Source: Diaminobutyricibacter sp. McL0608
GTDB taxonomy: Bacteria > Actinomycetota > Actinomycetes > Actinomycetales > Microbacteriaceae
NCBI RefSeq assembly: GCF_039613825.1
Contig: NZ_CP154826.1
Span: forward strand, 1,736,001-1,800,000
Direction of reading: 5' to 3'
Length of the DNA: 64,000 bases
Position numbers and translations under genes: made by a program. Shown one piece after another: positions 39,473-49,694 of this stretch. A model generated the notes under the pieces. It saw nothing but the letters and a program-made list of their open reading frames with translations, did no database searches and was not told the origin of the DNA. Each line of letters begins with the position of its first letter. The stretch's first letter is position 1.

Positions 39473-41836
39473 CTACTGGCGGGTCAGCGCGATGTTCAGC
39501 TGGTGATCCGGGTCGATGAGGTGATCGTGGCTGTCGTCTCCCGCATCGATCCGCACCCACTTGATCCGGCCGGTGAACTCGTTGCCGACGGGGCCGTAGT
39601 CGGACGAGACGGGCGAGGCGACGTCGGCACCGACATCCACGGTCTCGTCCATCGAGAAGAAGAACGGCAGCGTGCGTTCGACCCGGCCCTCGCCGACTGC
39701 GATCTCGCCGTCGAACAGCGTGACGGCGCCACCCTTGCCTAGGCCGCCACCGTCGTAGGCGAAATGCAGGCGCACTTCGTGGTCGCCGGGCGTGAGGACG
39801 ACCTCGGAGCGGGTGAAATCGGTCTTGATCCCCATGATGTTGTAGGCGAAAGCGAGCTTGCCGTCGATCGCATAGAGACTCCATCCGCCGTACGCGCCGC
39901 CCTGGGCGATGATCACTCCGCTTGCGCCACCGTCGGGAGCGACCACCTGAGCCGTCACGGTGAACGACTTGTTCTTGATGTTGACGACCGAGTTCTCGCT
40001 GAGGCGCTTCATTCCGGGGTAGAGAATCTGGCTCTCGCCCTTCAGAAGCGTCGGGCGGCCGACGAGCTCGCCGTTGAACCGTTCGGCTGAGCGGACATCC
40101 ATCGGCAGCACGTTGAACCGGGCGGCCTGGATGAGGAACAGCCGCTGAAGCTCAGCGAGGCGTGCCGGCTCCTGCGCCGCGAGGTCGTTGGACTGGGTCC
40201 AGTCCTCCTCGACGTTGTAGAGCTCCCACACGTCGTCGTCGAGTCCGTGTTCCGATGCCAGCCACGGGTCCTTGTGCTTGGCGACAGCCGTCCATCCCTG
40301 ATGGAATATCGCGCGGTTGCCGAGCATCTCGAAGTACTGAGTGGTGTGCTGTTCGTCTGCCTCGGCATCCCCGAACGAGTAGTTCATCGGCGTGCCTTCA
40401 TATGGACGCTGGGTGACGCCGTGAACGGTCGCGGGCTCGGGGATGCCGGCCGCTTCGAGCACCGTCGGTGCAACGTCGATGACGTGGGCGAACTGGTTGC
40501 GGATCTCGCCGCGGGAAGGGATCCCGTTCGGCCAGGCCACGATCGTGCCGTTGCGCGTGCCGCCCCAGTGGCTCGCGACCTGCTTCGTCCACTGGTAGGG
40601 CGTATCCATCGCGTGCGCCCACCCGATCGCGTAGTGGTTGTAGGAGCGCGGAGTGCCGAGATCGTCCTTGTGGGCGATCTTGTACGCGTCGTCCTCCATC
40701 TCTGTCATGTGGTTTATGGTGAACGCTTCGTTCGTGGTCCCAGTCATCGTGCCTTCGGCGGAGGCACCGTTGTCGCCGATGATCACGTAGACGAGGGTGT
40801 CGTCGAGGACTCCGAGTTCTTCGATCGCGTCGAGCAGCAGGCCCACGTGGTGGTCGGCGTACTCCAGGTACCCGGCGTACACCTCCATCTGGCGTGCCAG
40901 GACCGGCTTGAGCTCGTCACTCATCTCGTCCCAGGCCGGGATGCCGGGGCTGCGCTCGGTGAGCACCGCATCCGCCGCCACGACCCCGAGTTCTTTCTGA
41001 CGAGCGAAGGTCCTCTCGCGCACCGAGTCCCAGCCCTGGTCGAACCTGCCCACGTACTTGTCCGCCCACTCCGCCGGTACATGGTGCGGGGCGTGCGTCG
41101 CACCGGGAGCGAAGTAGGTGAAGAACGGCTTGTCCGGCGCCAGGGCCTTCTGCTGGCGTGTCCAGTCGACGGCCTTCTGCGTCATGTCGGCCATGAAGTG
41201 GTAGCCCTGTTCCGGAGTGCCCCACGGCTCGACGGGCGAGGTGTTCTCGTAGATCGCCGGGTACCACTGGTTGGTCTCCCCGCCGATGAACCCGTAGAAG
41301 TACTCGAAGCCGCCGCCGGGGTGCGGCCAGTGGTCGAATGGGCCGACTGCGCTGGACTCCCATACGGGTACCTCGTGGCATTTGCCGAACTGCGCCGTGC
41401 TGTACCCGTTGAGTTTCAGCGTTTCCGCGAGCGGCGCACAGTTGTTCGGCCGTAGGGAGTTGTAGCCGGGCGCGCTGGTCGCGATCTCGGTGATTCCGCC
41501 CATCCCGACCGTATGGTGGTTCCGACCCGAGAGAAGCGCTGCGCGGGTCGGCGAGCAGAGCGCGGTGGTGTGAAAGCGCGTGTACTTGAGGCCCATGGCC
41601 GCGACGCGTTCGAAGTTGGGGGTGTTCACCGGGCCGCCGAACGCACTCGAGGCGCCGAAGCCGGTGTCGTCGATCAGGACGATGAGAACGTTGGGTGCAC
41701 CGTCCGGAGGAAGGAGCCGCTTGATCGGTGGGTAGTGGGTGTCCGGCGAGGAGGCGTCGTAGGTGACGGTGCCGGTGTATGCCAGGTCGGGAATCGGAAG
41801 AGTCGACCGCTGAACATCATTCGAATTGTTGACCAT
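39473..41836 (-). CDS. atsA: Arylsulfatase
   Basis: A 787-residue type I sulfatase. The metal-binding Asp pair is in LIDDTGFG, and the formylglycine site CSPTR is in ALCSPTRAALLSGRN near residue 93. A further YVIIGDNGASAEG segment supplies the second Asp/Asn pair. No signal peptide is present, so the enzyme should be cytoplasmic, as in several actinobacterial AtsA-like sulfatases. The C-terminal 230 residues form an extra domain. AGGGGG precedes the ATG. The substrate is unknown. No formylglycine-generating enzyme gene is visible in the window. Confidence 0.92.
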   Translation of the reverse strand: MVNNSNDVQRSTLPIPDLAYTGTVTYDASSPDTHYPPIKRLLPPDGAPNVLIVLIDDTGFGASSAFGGPVNTPNFERVAAMGLKYTRFHTTALCSPTRAALLSGRNHHTVGMGGITEIATSAPGYNSLRPNNCAPLAETLKLNGYSTAQFGKCHEVPVWESSAVGPFDHWPHPGGGFEYFYGFIGGETNQWYPAIYENTSPVEPWGTPEQGYHFMADMTQKAVDWTRQQKALAPDKPFFTYFAPGATHAPHHVPAEWADKYVGRFDQGWDSVRERTFARQKELGVVAADAVLTERSPGIPAWDEMSDELKPVLARQMEVYAGYLEYADHHVGLLLDAIEELGVLDDTLVYVIIGDNGASAEGTMTGTTNEAFTINHMTEMEDDAYKIAHKDDLGTPRSYNHYAIGWAHAMDTPYQWTKQVASHWGGTRNGTIVAWPNGIPSRGEIRNQFAHVIDVAPTVLEAAGIPEPATVHGVTQRPYEGTPMNYSFGDAEADEQHTTQYFEMLGNRAIFHQGWTAVAKHKDPWLASEHGLDDDVWELYNVEEDWTQSNDLAAQEPARLAELQRLFLIQAARFNVLPMDVRSAERFNGELVGRPTLLKGESQILYPGMKRLSENSVVNIKNKSFTVTAQVVAPDGGASGVIIAQGGAYGGWSLYAIDGKLAFAYNIMGIKTDFTRSEVVLTPGDHEVRLHFAYDGGGLGKGGAVTLFDGEIAVGEGRVERTLPFFFSMDETVDVGADVASPVSSDYGPVGNEFTGRIKWVRIDAGDDSHDHLIDPDHQLNIALTRQ

Positions 41837-42048
41837 GGTGCCCCCTAGTATTCGGTTCCGGATGTTTCCATCCTTTTTCGGAGTCTAGGTCGGCGGTCGC
41901 GCGCCCCGCTAGGGCACTGAGGTCACAACCCTTGTCCGCCGGCGGGTCCACCCGGCCGGTGTAAGATCACGAAGTCCGGTCGCGAATCTCGCGGCGATTT
42001 CACTGGCGATTCCGGCCGGCTGGGAGCGACGAAATTCGATCGGGGAAC

Positions 42049-43662
42049 ATGACAACTGGCAGCGCGGCGACCCACAACCTGGCCCTGGAACCGGCGGCCG
42101 AACCGGACAGAGAATTCGGGCCGAGCCGCGGTGACGGCGCGACGCCTCGCTCTTGGCCGAACACGCATCACCGGCCGGATGTCGTCATCCGCAAGGGTGT
42201 CGCCCGGCTCGTCAACGACCGGCTCACGCCCCACCAGGCTCTGGTCGAGGACCTGTTGTTCATCGGCGACGTCCTGACCGCTGCGGGTATCGAGTACCTG
42301 CTGGTGCGCGGCAACGACGAGCGACCCGTGATCGCCGTCGACCAGTCGCTGAAGGGGCGGATCGAAGCGGCCCTGGCGCACGCGTGCGCGGACGAACCGC
42401 TGTATTCGCGGACCATCGATGCGAAGGCCGTGCCGGTGCTGGTCGCAGACGGCGCCCTGTCGCCGAAGCGCAAGGCCCGGATCTTCCGCCTCTACCGGCC
42501 ACGCATCGTTCCGGTGGGCGGGCTCAGCTACGGGGCCTCGACCGGCGTCGAGCTGCAGCTCTGGAGGTTCGGCGACGACGTCATCGACTGCCCGGTCGAG
42601 AACTCCCTCACGCGACGGCTACTGCCCCGGTCGGAAGCGATCCGAACGACCGTCGAACTCTACGGACGCACCTGGCAGACCTTCCGCGGGATGTTCGATC
42701 CGCACGCCTCGGATGTCCGCTTCGACATCGACATCGTCTTCAGCTGGGTCGACGGCACCGACATCGAATTCCAGCGCCAGCGCGCCAAGCGCATGAAGAG
42801 CTACGTGGTCGGCGAGGGCGACGACTCCGATGCGCGCTACCGCCAGATCGATGAACTCAAGTACGCCTTGCGCTCCGTCTACCTGTTCGCGCCGTGGGTG
42901 CGCCGCATCTTCATCGTCACGGATTCTCCGCGTCCCACCTGGCTGGACGAGCATCCCTCCGTCACGATCGTGCCGAGCGAGCAGTTCTTCAGCGACCCGA
43001 GCGCCCTGCCGACCCACAATTCGCAGGCGGTCGAAAGCCAGCTGCAGCACATCCCCGGACTCAGCGAGCACTTCCTGTACTCGAACGACGACATGTTCTT
43101 CGGTCGGCCGGTACAGCCGAGCATGTTCTTCTCCCCGGGCGGTGTCACCAAGTTCATCGAGGCGACTACGCGCATCGGGCTGGGTGAGAGCGACCCGGCG
43201 CGCAGCGGGTTCGAGAACGCTGCCCGGGTGAACCGGCAACTGCTCTGGGATCGGTTCGGCGTGGTGATCACCCGTCATCTCGAGCACGCGGCAACGCCGC
43301 TGCGCAAAAGTGTCCTGCTCGAGCTCGAACGGGAATTCGCCGAGGACTTCGCGCGGACTCAGCGCAGCGCCTTCCGCGCAGCGACCGACATCTCCGTGAC
43401 GAATTCGCTGTACCACTACTACTCGCTCATCACGGGTCGCGCCGTGCAGCAGGAGCGCGCACGCGTTCGGTACGTGGATACGACGGCGCGAGCGCACCTC
43501 GCATCACTGCCCGGGATGCTCAAGGAGCGTTCCTACGACTTCTTCTGCCTCAACGACGGCAGTTTCCCCGAAGTCTCCGCGGAGGAGCGGGCCACGCTGG
43601 TGCTCGATTTCCTCGAGAAGTACTTCCCGATCGCGGCGCCATGGGAGAAACCGGCGTCCTGA
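42049..43662 (+). CDS. Stealth-type sugar-phosphate transferase
   Basis: 537 residues. The Stealth conserved regions are visible in order: FDIDIVFSWVDGTD near residue 224, then RYRQIDELKYALRSVYLFAPW, and HNSQAVESQLQHIPGLSEHFLYSNDDMFFG, plus a C-terminal region with INAxHR-like residues. Stealth proteins transfer sugar-1-phosphate units in capsule or cell-wall glycan synthesis. The N-terminal 170 residues appear specific. TAAGAT near 41961 may be the promoter. No other polysaccharide gene is adjacent. Confidence 0.9.
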   Translation: MTTGSAATHNLALEPAAEPDREFGPSRGDGATPRSWPNTHHRPDVVIRKGVARLVNDRLTPHQALVEDLLFIGDVLTAAGIEYLLVRGNDERPVIAVDQSLKGRIEAALAHACADEPLYSRTIDAKAVPVLVADGALSPKRKARIFRLYRPRIVPVGGLSYGASTGVELQLWRFGDDVIDCPVENSLTRRLLPRSEAIRTTVELYGRTWQTFRGMFDPHASDVRFDIDIVFSWVDGTDIEFQRQRAKRMKSYVVGEGDDSDARYRQIDELKYALRSVYLFAPWVRRIFIVTDSPRPTWLDEHPSVTIVPSEQFFSDPSALPTHNSQAVESQLQHIPGLSEHFLYSNDDMFFGRPVQPSMFFSPGGVTKFIEATTRIGLGESDPARSGFENAARVNRQLLWDRFGVVITRHLEHAATPLRKSVLLELEREFAEDFARTQRSAFRAATDISVTNSLYHYYSLITGRAVQQERARVRYVDTTARAHLASLPGMLKERSYDFFCLNDGSFPEVSAEERATLVLDFLEKYFPIAAPWEKPAS

Positions 43663-43681
43663 ACGGCGCCGGCGTGCCGGG

Positions 43682-44662
43682 TCAGACGCCGGCGAGGATC
43701 CCGATCGGTGTCGTCGGCGGCTCGCTCGGGGACGTGACCGGCCGCGTGGCCGCCGGCGCCGCAGGGATCGCGGGCGGGATCGAGATCTTCGAGCGACGCA
43801 GCAGTTCGGCCGACTCCTCGGGCGTCACGTAGGACACGGTCGGGTAGTGCCCGACCGGCACGACCGAATGGAGCACCGTCGATCCGTACACGTGCACCAG
43901 ATTGAACGCCTGCGCGCCGTCACGACCACGCGTTCCGCCGATCGGCACATTCAGGTCCTGGGTGTAACAGGTCGCCGACGCGACAGAGACGGGGATGCCC
44001 GCGAAGGTCGCGTTCGTCGAATAATGAAGGTGTCCGGCGATGATGCTGCGCACATCCGACCCCTCCAGGACCTCGGCGAGTGAAGCCTGGTCGCGGAGCT
44101 CGACTGACACGGCGAGATCGAGCACGCTGGGCACCGGCGGATGGTGCATGGCGAGGATCGTTCCGTGCGGTGCCGGGATGGCGAGCTCTTCTGCGAGCCA
44201 GTCCAGCTGGGCACCCGTGACCTCGCCATGGTGCTCGCCGGGCACGGTCGAGTCGAGGGCGATCACGCGGAGACCGTTGACGTCGTGGACGCGATCGATC
44301 GCCGCCATCGACGGGGCGAGATCGAGCAGCTCGGTGCGGAAGGCCGCCCGGTTGTCGTGGTTGCCCATCACCCAGATGAGCTGGGCGCCGAGCCGATCGG
44401 CGACGGGCTCGACGATCGAGCGCAGTTTCGCGTACGCCGCCGGGTCGCCCTTGTCGGCCAGATCGCCGGTGAACACGAGGGCTTCGGGTCGTGCCCCCGC
44501 CTGTTCGAACTCGTCGAAGATCTGACGGAGGTGGGAGTCGGCGTCGACAGCGTCGTACAGAAGCTCGTCGCCGTGGATGAGGTGCGTGTCACTCAGGTGG
44601 ACCAGGAAATGGCTCGGACGGGGATACTCCGCGATCCGTGCTGCCAGCGCCGGCGTGCTCAT
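43682..44662 (-). CDS. Metallophosphoesterase, cyclic-nucleotide phosphodiesterase type
   Basis: 326 residues from the ATG at 44662. All metal motifs are visible: [29 protein letters not shown] and AGHLHYS. These are the class III phosphodiesterase motifs of the GpdQ/CpdA type, which hydrolyse cyclic nucleotides or phosphodiesters. The C-terminal tail is Pro- and Ala-rich. It is convergent with the Stealth gene, with about 20 bases between ends. Confidence 0.92.
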   Translation of the reverse strand: MSTPALAARIAEYPRPSHFLVHLSDTHLIHGDELLYDAVDADSHLRQIFDEFEQAGARPEALVFTGDLADKGDPAAYAKLRSIVEPVADRLGAQLIWVMGNHDNRAAFRTELLDLAPSMAAIDRVHDVNGLRVIALDSTVPGEHHGEVTGAQLDWLAEELAIPAPHGTILAMHHPPVPSVLDLAVSVELRDQASLAEVLEGSDVRSIIAGHLHYSTNATFAGIPVSVASATCYTQDLNVPIGGTRGRDGAQAFNLVHVYGSTVLHSVVPVGHYPTVSYVTPEESAELLRRSKISIPPAIPAAPAATRPVTSPSEPPTTPIGILAGV

Positions 44663-44751
44663 AAGGCAATCCCACCAGCACAAGCTGAACACGAGGTGGA
44701 CAATGTGCGGCGCGTTGGAAAAGGACCGCGCCCAGCATTTCAGGCGGGAAT

Positions 44752-45396
44752 TCAGGTGCGCGGGGCGGGAAGGTCGAGGTTCCAGTGTCGCGAGACCGTG
44801 ACCGCGTACTCGTCGCCGTCCTCGGCGTGCTCACCCGGACCCCTCGAGATGAGGAAGCGCGAGATGACGCGCTGGCTGCCTTCCGCATCGCTGTAGAGGA
44901 CATCGACGACGAACTGGTCCTCCGTCGCCAGATGTCTCCGGATGCGCTTCGAGAACTCCGTCTCCGGGTCGCGGATGGCGATCTGGCAGAATCCGGGATC
45001 GGTGGTCGGAATGTAGATGTCGCGGGTCAGGCGATAGAACTCCGACGGCTCGCCGGGCTCGCCCCGAGGGTCGTCCGGGATGTACCACCCGTGCAGCACA
45101 GCGAGCCCGCTGCCGACATTGCGAAGCGAGATGGCCGCGTACACGGCCTCGTCGGTGATCTCGACCGAGGCGCGCCCACCGTGCACGATGAGCCATTTGC
45201 CCTCGAGGTAGCGCACTTTCTGGACCGGGTCGCTCCAGTTCGACGGCAGGAGGATCGGCCGCAGACCTTCGAGGAGGGCACGTTCCGCGCTTCGGGCCGA
45301 ACGATTGGCCGAGCGGGTCGCGACGAAGGTCGCGACGGCGAGAAGGGATGTTCCGAGCGCGGTGGCGAGGTTCGATACCAGTACCCAGTCGATCAT
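44752..45396 (-). CDS. Hypothetical protein with one N-terminal membrane helix
   Basis: 214 residues from the ATG at 45396, with GAAGGGAG upstream. One transmembrane helix ([22 protein letters not shown]) is followed by a basic Arg/Ser-rich stretch. A cytoplasmic beta-rich domain has [21 protein letters not shown] and [20 protein letters not shown]. Similar single-helix proteins occur in actinobacteria, but I name no family. The function is unknown. Confidence 0.72.
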   Translation of the reverse strand: MIDWVLVSNLATALGTSLLAVATFVATRSANRSARSAERALLEGLRPILLPSNWSDPVQKVRYLEGKWLIVHGGRASVEITDEAVYAAISLRNVGSGLAVLHGWYIPDDPRGEPGEPSEFYRLTRDIYIPTTDPGFCQIAIRDPETEFSKRIRRHLATEDQFVVDVLYSDAEGSQRVISRFLISRGPGEHAEDGDEYAVTVSRHWNLDLPAPRT

Positions 45397-45467
45397 CCGA
45401 CTCCCTTCGCCGGTGCGGGCGAGCAGACGCTGGCGCTCGGTGAGCGCGAGCTGCATAGTTCTTGACT

Positions 45468-46136
45468 ATGAAGATAGACGACGTGGTGGATCTGTCGGTG
45501 GCCGTCGGACCCGGGACACAGGTCTACCCGGGCGATCCCACGGTGGAGTTCGCCATTCATTCGACGATCGAGCGCGACGGCTTCAACCTGCTGAGCCTGC
45601 ACCTCGGGTCGCAGACCGGCACCCACGTCGACGCGCCGTACCACTTCGACACGACCGGCAGGCGGATCGACGAAGTACCGCTCGACCGGTTCGTCGGAAC
45701 GGGCGTGATCGTGGATGCGACGGGTATCGGACCGCGTGGCCGGATCACCTGGGAGCACATCGAACCCGTGGCGCGGCTGCTGGCGCCGGAGGTGATCGTC
45801 CTCCTGAAGACGGGATGGAGCTCTCACTACGGCACCCCGGAGTACTTCGACCACCCGTTCCTCGACGCCGACGCGTGTCGCCGGATGATCGAGGCTGGAG
45901 TGCGAACCTTCGGCCTCGACGCGCCCAGCATCGACGAGACGCCCCACGATGCGCATCCGGGCGAAGGCTTCCCCGTGCATCGCCTGATCGCGTCGGTCGA
46001 TGGGATCATCGCCGAGAATCTCACCAATCTCGCTTCAGTGGACTTCGACCAGCCGTTCATCAGCCTGCTCCCGCTGGCCCTGGCCGGAGCGGACGGCGCA
46101 CCCGTACGCGCTGTGGCGATGCGTACGCGCGCCTGA
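45468..46136 (+). CDS. Cyclase-family protein (kynurenine formamidase-like)
   Basis: 222 residues from the ATG at 45468, preceded by an AT-rich CATAGTTC box at leaderless distance. The metal-binding motif is HLGSQTGTHVDAPYHF, and DLSVAVGPGTQVYPGDP opens the domain as in KynB-like cyclases. The Glu/His region near GFPVHRLIAS completes the family pattern. It hydrolyses amide or lactone bonds in this family. No other kynurenine gene is adjacent, so the substrate is not settled. Confidence 0.88.
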   Translation: MKIDDVVDLSVAVGPGTQVYPGDPTVEFAIHSTIERDGFNLLSLHLGSQTGTHVDAPYHFDTTGRRIDEVPLDRFVGTGVIVDATGIGPRGRITWEHIEPVARLLAPEVIVLLKTGWSSHYGTPEYFDHPFLDADACRRMIEAGVRTFGLDAPSIDETPHDAHPGEGFPVHRLIASVDGIIAENLTNLASVDFDQPFISLLPLALAGADGAPVRAVAMRTRA

Positions 46137-46164
46137 GCGGTCGCGGCTGCCCGCCCGCTCGATC

Positions 46165-47466
46165 TCAGCGGGCGAGCAGGGCCTCGGTCTCGGCGAGGAG
46201 CACTGCGGTGCTGAAGCCGTCGAGTGCCGTCCGCAGCTCGTCCAACGCGGGGAACGTGGGAGCGATCCGGATGTTGCGATCGCGCGGGTCGTCACCGTAC
46301 GGGAAGGTCGCGCCGGCCGGTGTGACCGCGATACCCGCCTGGCCGGCGAGCGCCACCGCCCTGCGCGCGCATCCGTCCGCAACGTCGAGGCTGACGAAGT
46401 AGCCACCGGCCGGCTTGGTCCAGGTGCCGGCGCCGAACGGTGCCAGGCGTTCGCGGAAGATCGCGTCGACGGCGTCGAACTTCGGTTCGAGGATCGCGCG
46501 GTGACGCGCCATGTGCGCTTCCACGCCCGCTTGGTCGGCGAGCAGTTGCACGTGGCGCAGCTGGTTGATCTTGTCGGGCCCGATGGTCTGGACCGACATG
46601 TTGCGGACGATCCAGTCGATGTTGGCCTGCGAGCCGCCGAAGAAGGCGACTCCGGAGCCGGGGTAGGTGACCTTCGAGGTCGAGGCGAAGATCAGGGGTC
46701 GGTTCGGGTGGCCGGCCTCGGCGGCCAGCGCGAGCACGTCGATCGGCTCGGGACGCGCATCCGTCACGTGATGGACTGCGTACGCGTTGTCCCAGAACAG
46801 CCGGAAGTCGGGCGCCGCGGGGGCCGAGACCAGCTCACGGACGATCCGCTCGCTGTACACGATGCCCGACGGGTTCGAGTAGACCGGGACGCACCACATC
46901 CCTTTGATCGTCGGGTCGGTCGCGAGCAGGCTCCTGACGATCTCCGGGTCGGGACCTTCGTCGGTCATCGGCACGGCGATCAGGCGGATGCCGTAGCGCT
47001 CGCAGATCGAGAAGTGCCGGTCGTACCCGGGCACCGGGGCCAGGAAGGTAACGGTCTCCTCACGGGACCACGGCCGAACGCCGTCGGGGACCCCGTGGAG
47101 GAGCGCCTGCACGATGACGTCGTGCATCAGGTTGAGGCTCGAGTTGCCGAGTGCGAGCAGCTGTGCGGCCGGCACCCGCAGCGGACCCGCGAAGATGGAC
47201 CGGAGTTCCGGGATGCCGAGCGGTCCGCCGTAGTTGCGCAGGTCGGTGCCCGCCTGATCGCGGAAGAGGCCTGCGCCCGGAAGCGAGAGCAGGTCACCCG
47301 ACAGATCGAGCTGCTCCGCCGACGGTTTGCCGCGCGTCAGGTCGAGTTTCAGGCCACGCGCCACAAGGGCGTCGTACTGCGCCGAGAAGTCGTCGTGCAG
47401 GCTGCGGAGCTCGTCCTTGCCGCGTTCGGTCAGTGGGATTCCGGATGGTGCGCTTGCTGCTGTCAC
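46165..47466 (-). CDS. PLP-dependent aminotransferase (aspartate aminotransferase-like, Aminotran_MocR)
   Basis: 433 residues. The PLP-binding Lys is in FASTSKVTYPGSGVAFF, and the Asn/Asp/Tyr sites lie in YSNPSG and FWDNAYAVHH. KLDLTRGKPSAEQLDLSGDLLSLPG at the N-terminus is typical of this aminotransferase branch in actinobacteria. The GTG at 47466 follows TACGAT by six bases on this strand, so it is probably leaderless. The amino-acid substrate is not certain; alanine, aspartate and aromatic donors are possible. Confidence 0.92.
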   Translation of the reverse strand: MTAASAPSGIPLTERGKDELRSLHDDFSAQYDALVARGLKLDLTRGKPSAEQLDLSGDLLSLPGAGLFRDQAGTDLRNYGGPLGIPELRSIFAGPLRVPAAQLLALGNSSLNLMHDVIVQALLHGVPDGVRPWSREETVTFLAPVPGYDRHFSICERYGIRLIAVPMTDEGPDPEIVRSLLATDPTIKGMWCVPVYSNPSGIVYSERIVRELVSAPAAPDFRLFWDNAYAVHHVTDARPEPIDVLALAAEAGHPNRPLIFASTSKVTYPGSGVAFFGGSQANIDWIVRNMSVQTIGPDKINQLRHVQLLADQAGVEAHMARHRAILEPKFDAVDAIFRERLAPFGAGTWTKPAGGYFVSLDVADGCARRAVALAGQAGIAVTPAGATFPYGDDPRDRNIRIAPTFPALDELRTALDGFSTAVLLAETEALLAR

Positions 47467-47595
47467 GCTCTGATCGTAGCCGCGCGCCGAGTCTTACGCC
47501 TCTGTCGATCCGCCCGGGATCGCGCGTCGTCCGCGCTGATCGTCCGGTTCGCGCGTCGCAGGGGAAACGGCCGGGGGATATGCGACGATCGGCAC

Positions 47596-48246
47596 GTGGC
47601 TACAGTCGAACAACCGGTGCGCGGACGCTCGCGGCTGCGGATGAGCATCGCCTTCGTGATGGGTATTGTCGTGGCCGTCCTGACGGCGACGGTCACGTCA
47701 TGGACGTACGCAGTCGTCGCGGGCTGGGCAGCGGCGTGCATCATCTACATCGTCTGGGTGTGGGCCGTCGTCTGGGGCTACGACCCTGTCGCCACCAAAG
47801 GGCATGCGCTCCGCGAGGACCCGGGTCGCGGGCTATCGGATGTGCTCCTGCTGGTCGCCAGCGTGGCCAGCGTCGTCGCCATCGTCGTCATTCTGGTGCA
47901 GGCGCACCAGCTCCACGGGTTCGAACGGGGGATCCTCGCGTTTCTCGCGGTCGTCAGCGTCGCGCTCTCGTGGATCCTGGTGCACACGCTGTACATGCTC
48001 CGGTACGCCCAGCTGTACTTCGAGGACGACACCCGGCCGATCGACTTCAACGAGAAGGCGACCCCGCAGTACAGCGATTTCGCCTACCTGTCGTTCACCC
48101 TCGGGATGACGTTCCAGGTCTCCGACACCAACGTCTCGAGTGTGCGCGTGCGCAAGACCGTTCTTCGGCACACTCTGCTCTCGTACGTCTTCGGCACGGT
48201 GATCCTGGCGACGACGATCAACTTGGTCGCCGGCCTGACCGCCTAG
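47596..48246 (+). CDS. DUF1345 membrane protein
   Basis: 216 residues from the GTG at 47596; GACGAT ends six bases before it. Five or six helices are visible, with the DUF1345 signature YSDFAYLSFTLGMTFQVSDTNV near residue 155, then RKTVLRHTLLSYVFGTVILATTINL. A much longer frame upstream runs through the aminotransferase gene on the other strand and is not real. The function of the family is unknown. It ends in a 4-base overlap with folA. Confidence 0.87.
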   Translation: MATVEQPVRGRSRLRMSIAFVMGIVVAVLTATVTSWTYAVVAGWAAACIIYIVWVWAVVWGYDPVATKGHALREDPGRGLSDVLLLVASVASVVAIVVILVQAHQLHGFERGILAFLAVVSVALSWILVHTLYMLRYAQLYFEDDTRPIDFNEKATPQYSDFAYLSFTLGMTFQVSDTNVSSVRVRKTVLRHTLLSYVFGTVILATTINLVAGLTA

Positions 48247-48755
48247 GTCGTGGTCGCGCGGTCGTAGCGCACGAAGCGGTAGCGGAGCCCTGTGCGGGAG
48301 CTGTGCCAGCCGGTCGCCGGATCGCGTTGCGCCTCCGACCATCCGTCGCCGACCGCCGGAGCGAAGGTGTCGCCGTCGACGGCGAGGTCGATCTCCGTCA
48401 CCTCGAGACGGTCGGCGCGGGAGATCGCCGACGAATACAGCTGGGCTCCACCGATGACCCAGATCGTCGCATCCGCGTCGGCTCCGGATGCAGTGATCGC
48501 GTCTTCGAGGGAATGCGCGACCATCGCACCGTCTGCCACCCATCCCGGCTGGCGGGTGACGACGATGTTCCGGCGCCCCGGCAGGGGACGGAACCGCTCG
48601 GGCAGAGAGTCCCAGGTGCGCCGGCCCATCACGACCGCCGAGTCGCCCGTCACGGTTCGGAAGTGAGCGAGATCTTCCGGCAGGTGCCACGGCATCGTCC
48701 CGGCGGCGCCGATGACGCCACCACGGGCCTCGGCCCAGATGAGGGCGAGGCTCAC
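48243..48755 (-). CDS. folA: Dihydrofolate reductase
   Basis: 170 residues. [28 protein letters not shown] opens the fold with the usual active-site Trp and the acidic residue in [34 protein letters not shown] and WVIGGAQLY are the other signatures. It regenerates tetrahydrofolate from the dihydrofolate that ThyA makes. The GTG overlaps the thyA stop (GTGA), so the two are co-translated. Confidence 0.96.
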   Translation of the reverse strand: MSLALIWAEARGGVIGAAGTMPWHLPEDLAHFRTVTGDSAVVMGRRTWDSLPERFRPLPGRRNIVVTRQPGWVADGAMVAHSLEDAITASGADADATIWVIGGAQLYSSAISRADRLEVTEIDLAVDGDTFAPAVGDGWSEAQRDPATGWHSSRTGLRYRFVRYDRATTT

Positions 48756-49561
48756 ACTGCTACCGCTGCGCGAATGGCCGGGTGGTGCTGGTACTCCTCG
48801 ACCACGAAGTCCTCGAACCGGTAGTCGAAAATGCTGTCGCGGCGCGTCTGGATGCGCAGCCGCGGAGCAGGGAAAGGTTCGCGCGAGAGCTGCTCGGTGA
48901 CCTGCTCGACGTGATTGTCGTAGATGTGGCAGTCGCCACCTGTCCAGATGAATTCACCGGGCTCGAGCCCGACCTGCGCCGCGACCATCACGGTCAGCAG
49001 AGCGTAGCTAGCGATGTTGAACGGCACCCCGAGGAAGAGGTCGGCGCTGCGCTGATAGAGCTGGCACGACAGTCTGCCGTCGGCGACATAGAACTGGAAG
49101 AACGCGTGGCACGGAGCCAGGGCCATCTGGGGGATCTCGGCGACATTCCAGGCCGACACGATCATCCGCCGTGAGTCCGGATCGGTGCGCAGGGTCTCGA
49201 TCACCTGGCTGATCTGGTCGATGTGGCTGCCGTCGGGGGTGGGCCAGGAGCGCCACTGGACACCGTAGACAGGGCCGAGCTCGCCGGATTCGTCGGCCCA
49301 CTCGTCCCAGATGGTCACGCCGTTCTCCCGGAGCCAGCCGACGTTGCTCTCGCCCCGGAGGAACCACAGCAGCTCGTAGGCGATCGACTTGAAATGCACC
49401 CGCTTGGTCGTGATCAGCGGGAAGCCGTCGGCGAGATCGAACCGCAGCTGGCGACCGAACACGCTTCGTGTCCCGGTGCCGGTTCGATCGGATTTGGGGG
49501 AACCGTTCGCGAGGGTGTCGCGGAGAAGGTCTTCGTACGGGGTGGGGATCGTCGCGCTCAT
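48752..49561 (-). CDS. thyA: Thymidylate synthase
   Basis: 269 residues from the ATG at 49561. The active-site Cys is in [13 protein letters not shown] near residue 152, and the folate/dUMP sites are in [10 protein letters not shown] and [41 protein letters not shown] is typical. It makes dTMP from dUMP with methylene-tetrahydrofolate. It overlaps folA, the usual pairing. Confidence 0.97.
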   Translation of the reverse strand: MSATIPTPYEDLLRDTLANGSPKSDRTGTGTRSVFGRQLRFDLADGFPLITTKRVHFKSIAYELLWFLRGESNVGWLRENGVTIWDEWADESGELGPVYGVQWRSWPTPDGSHIDQISQVIETLRTDPDSRRMIVSAWNVAEIPQMALAPCHAFFQFYVADGRLSCQLYQRSADLFLGVPFNIASYALLTVMVAAQVGLEPGEFIWTGGDCHIYDNHVEQVTEQLSREPFPAPRLRIQTRRDSIFDYRFEDFVVEEYQHHPAIRAAVAV

Positions 49562-49694
49562 CGAGTCGATGGTACGACGAGAGAGGGCCCGACGCGCGGA
49601 TGACCCCCGGACTGGCGTCACCCGAAGCCGCGAGCGCCCTGAAAACGGGCAGTGAACCGGCTCAACAGAGAGTGGGCGTCGCTAGGCTTTTCAC

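Noticed and set aside
46000-47595. Long N-terminal extension of the DUF1345 frame
   Set aside because: The extension lies opposite the aminotransferase gene and has no family resemblance; a GTG with a -10 box at leaderless distance marks the true start at 47596.
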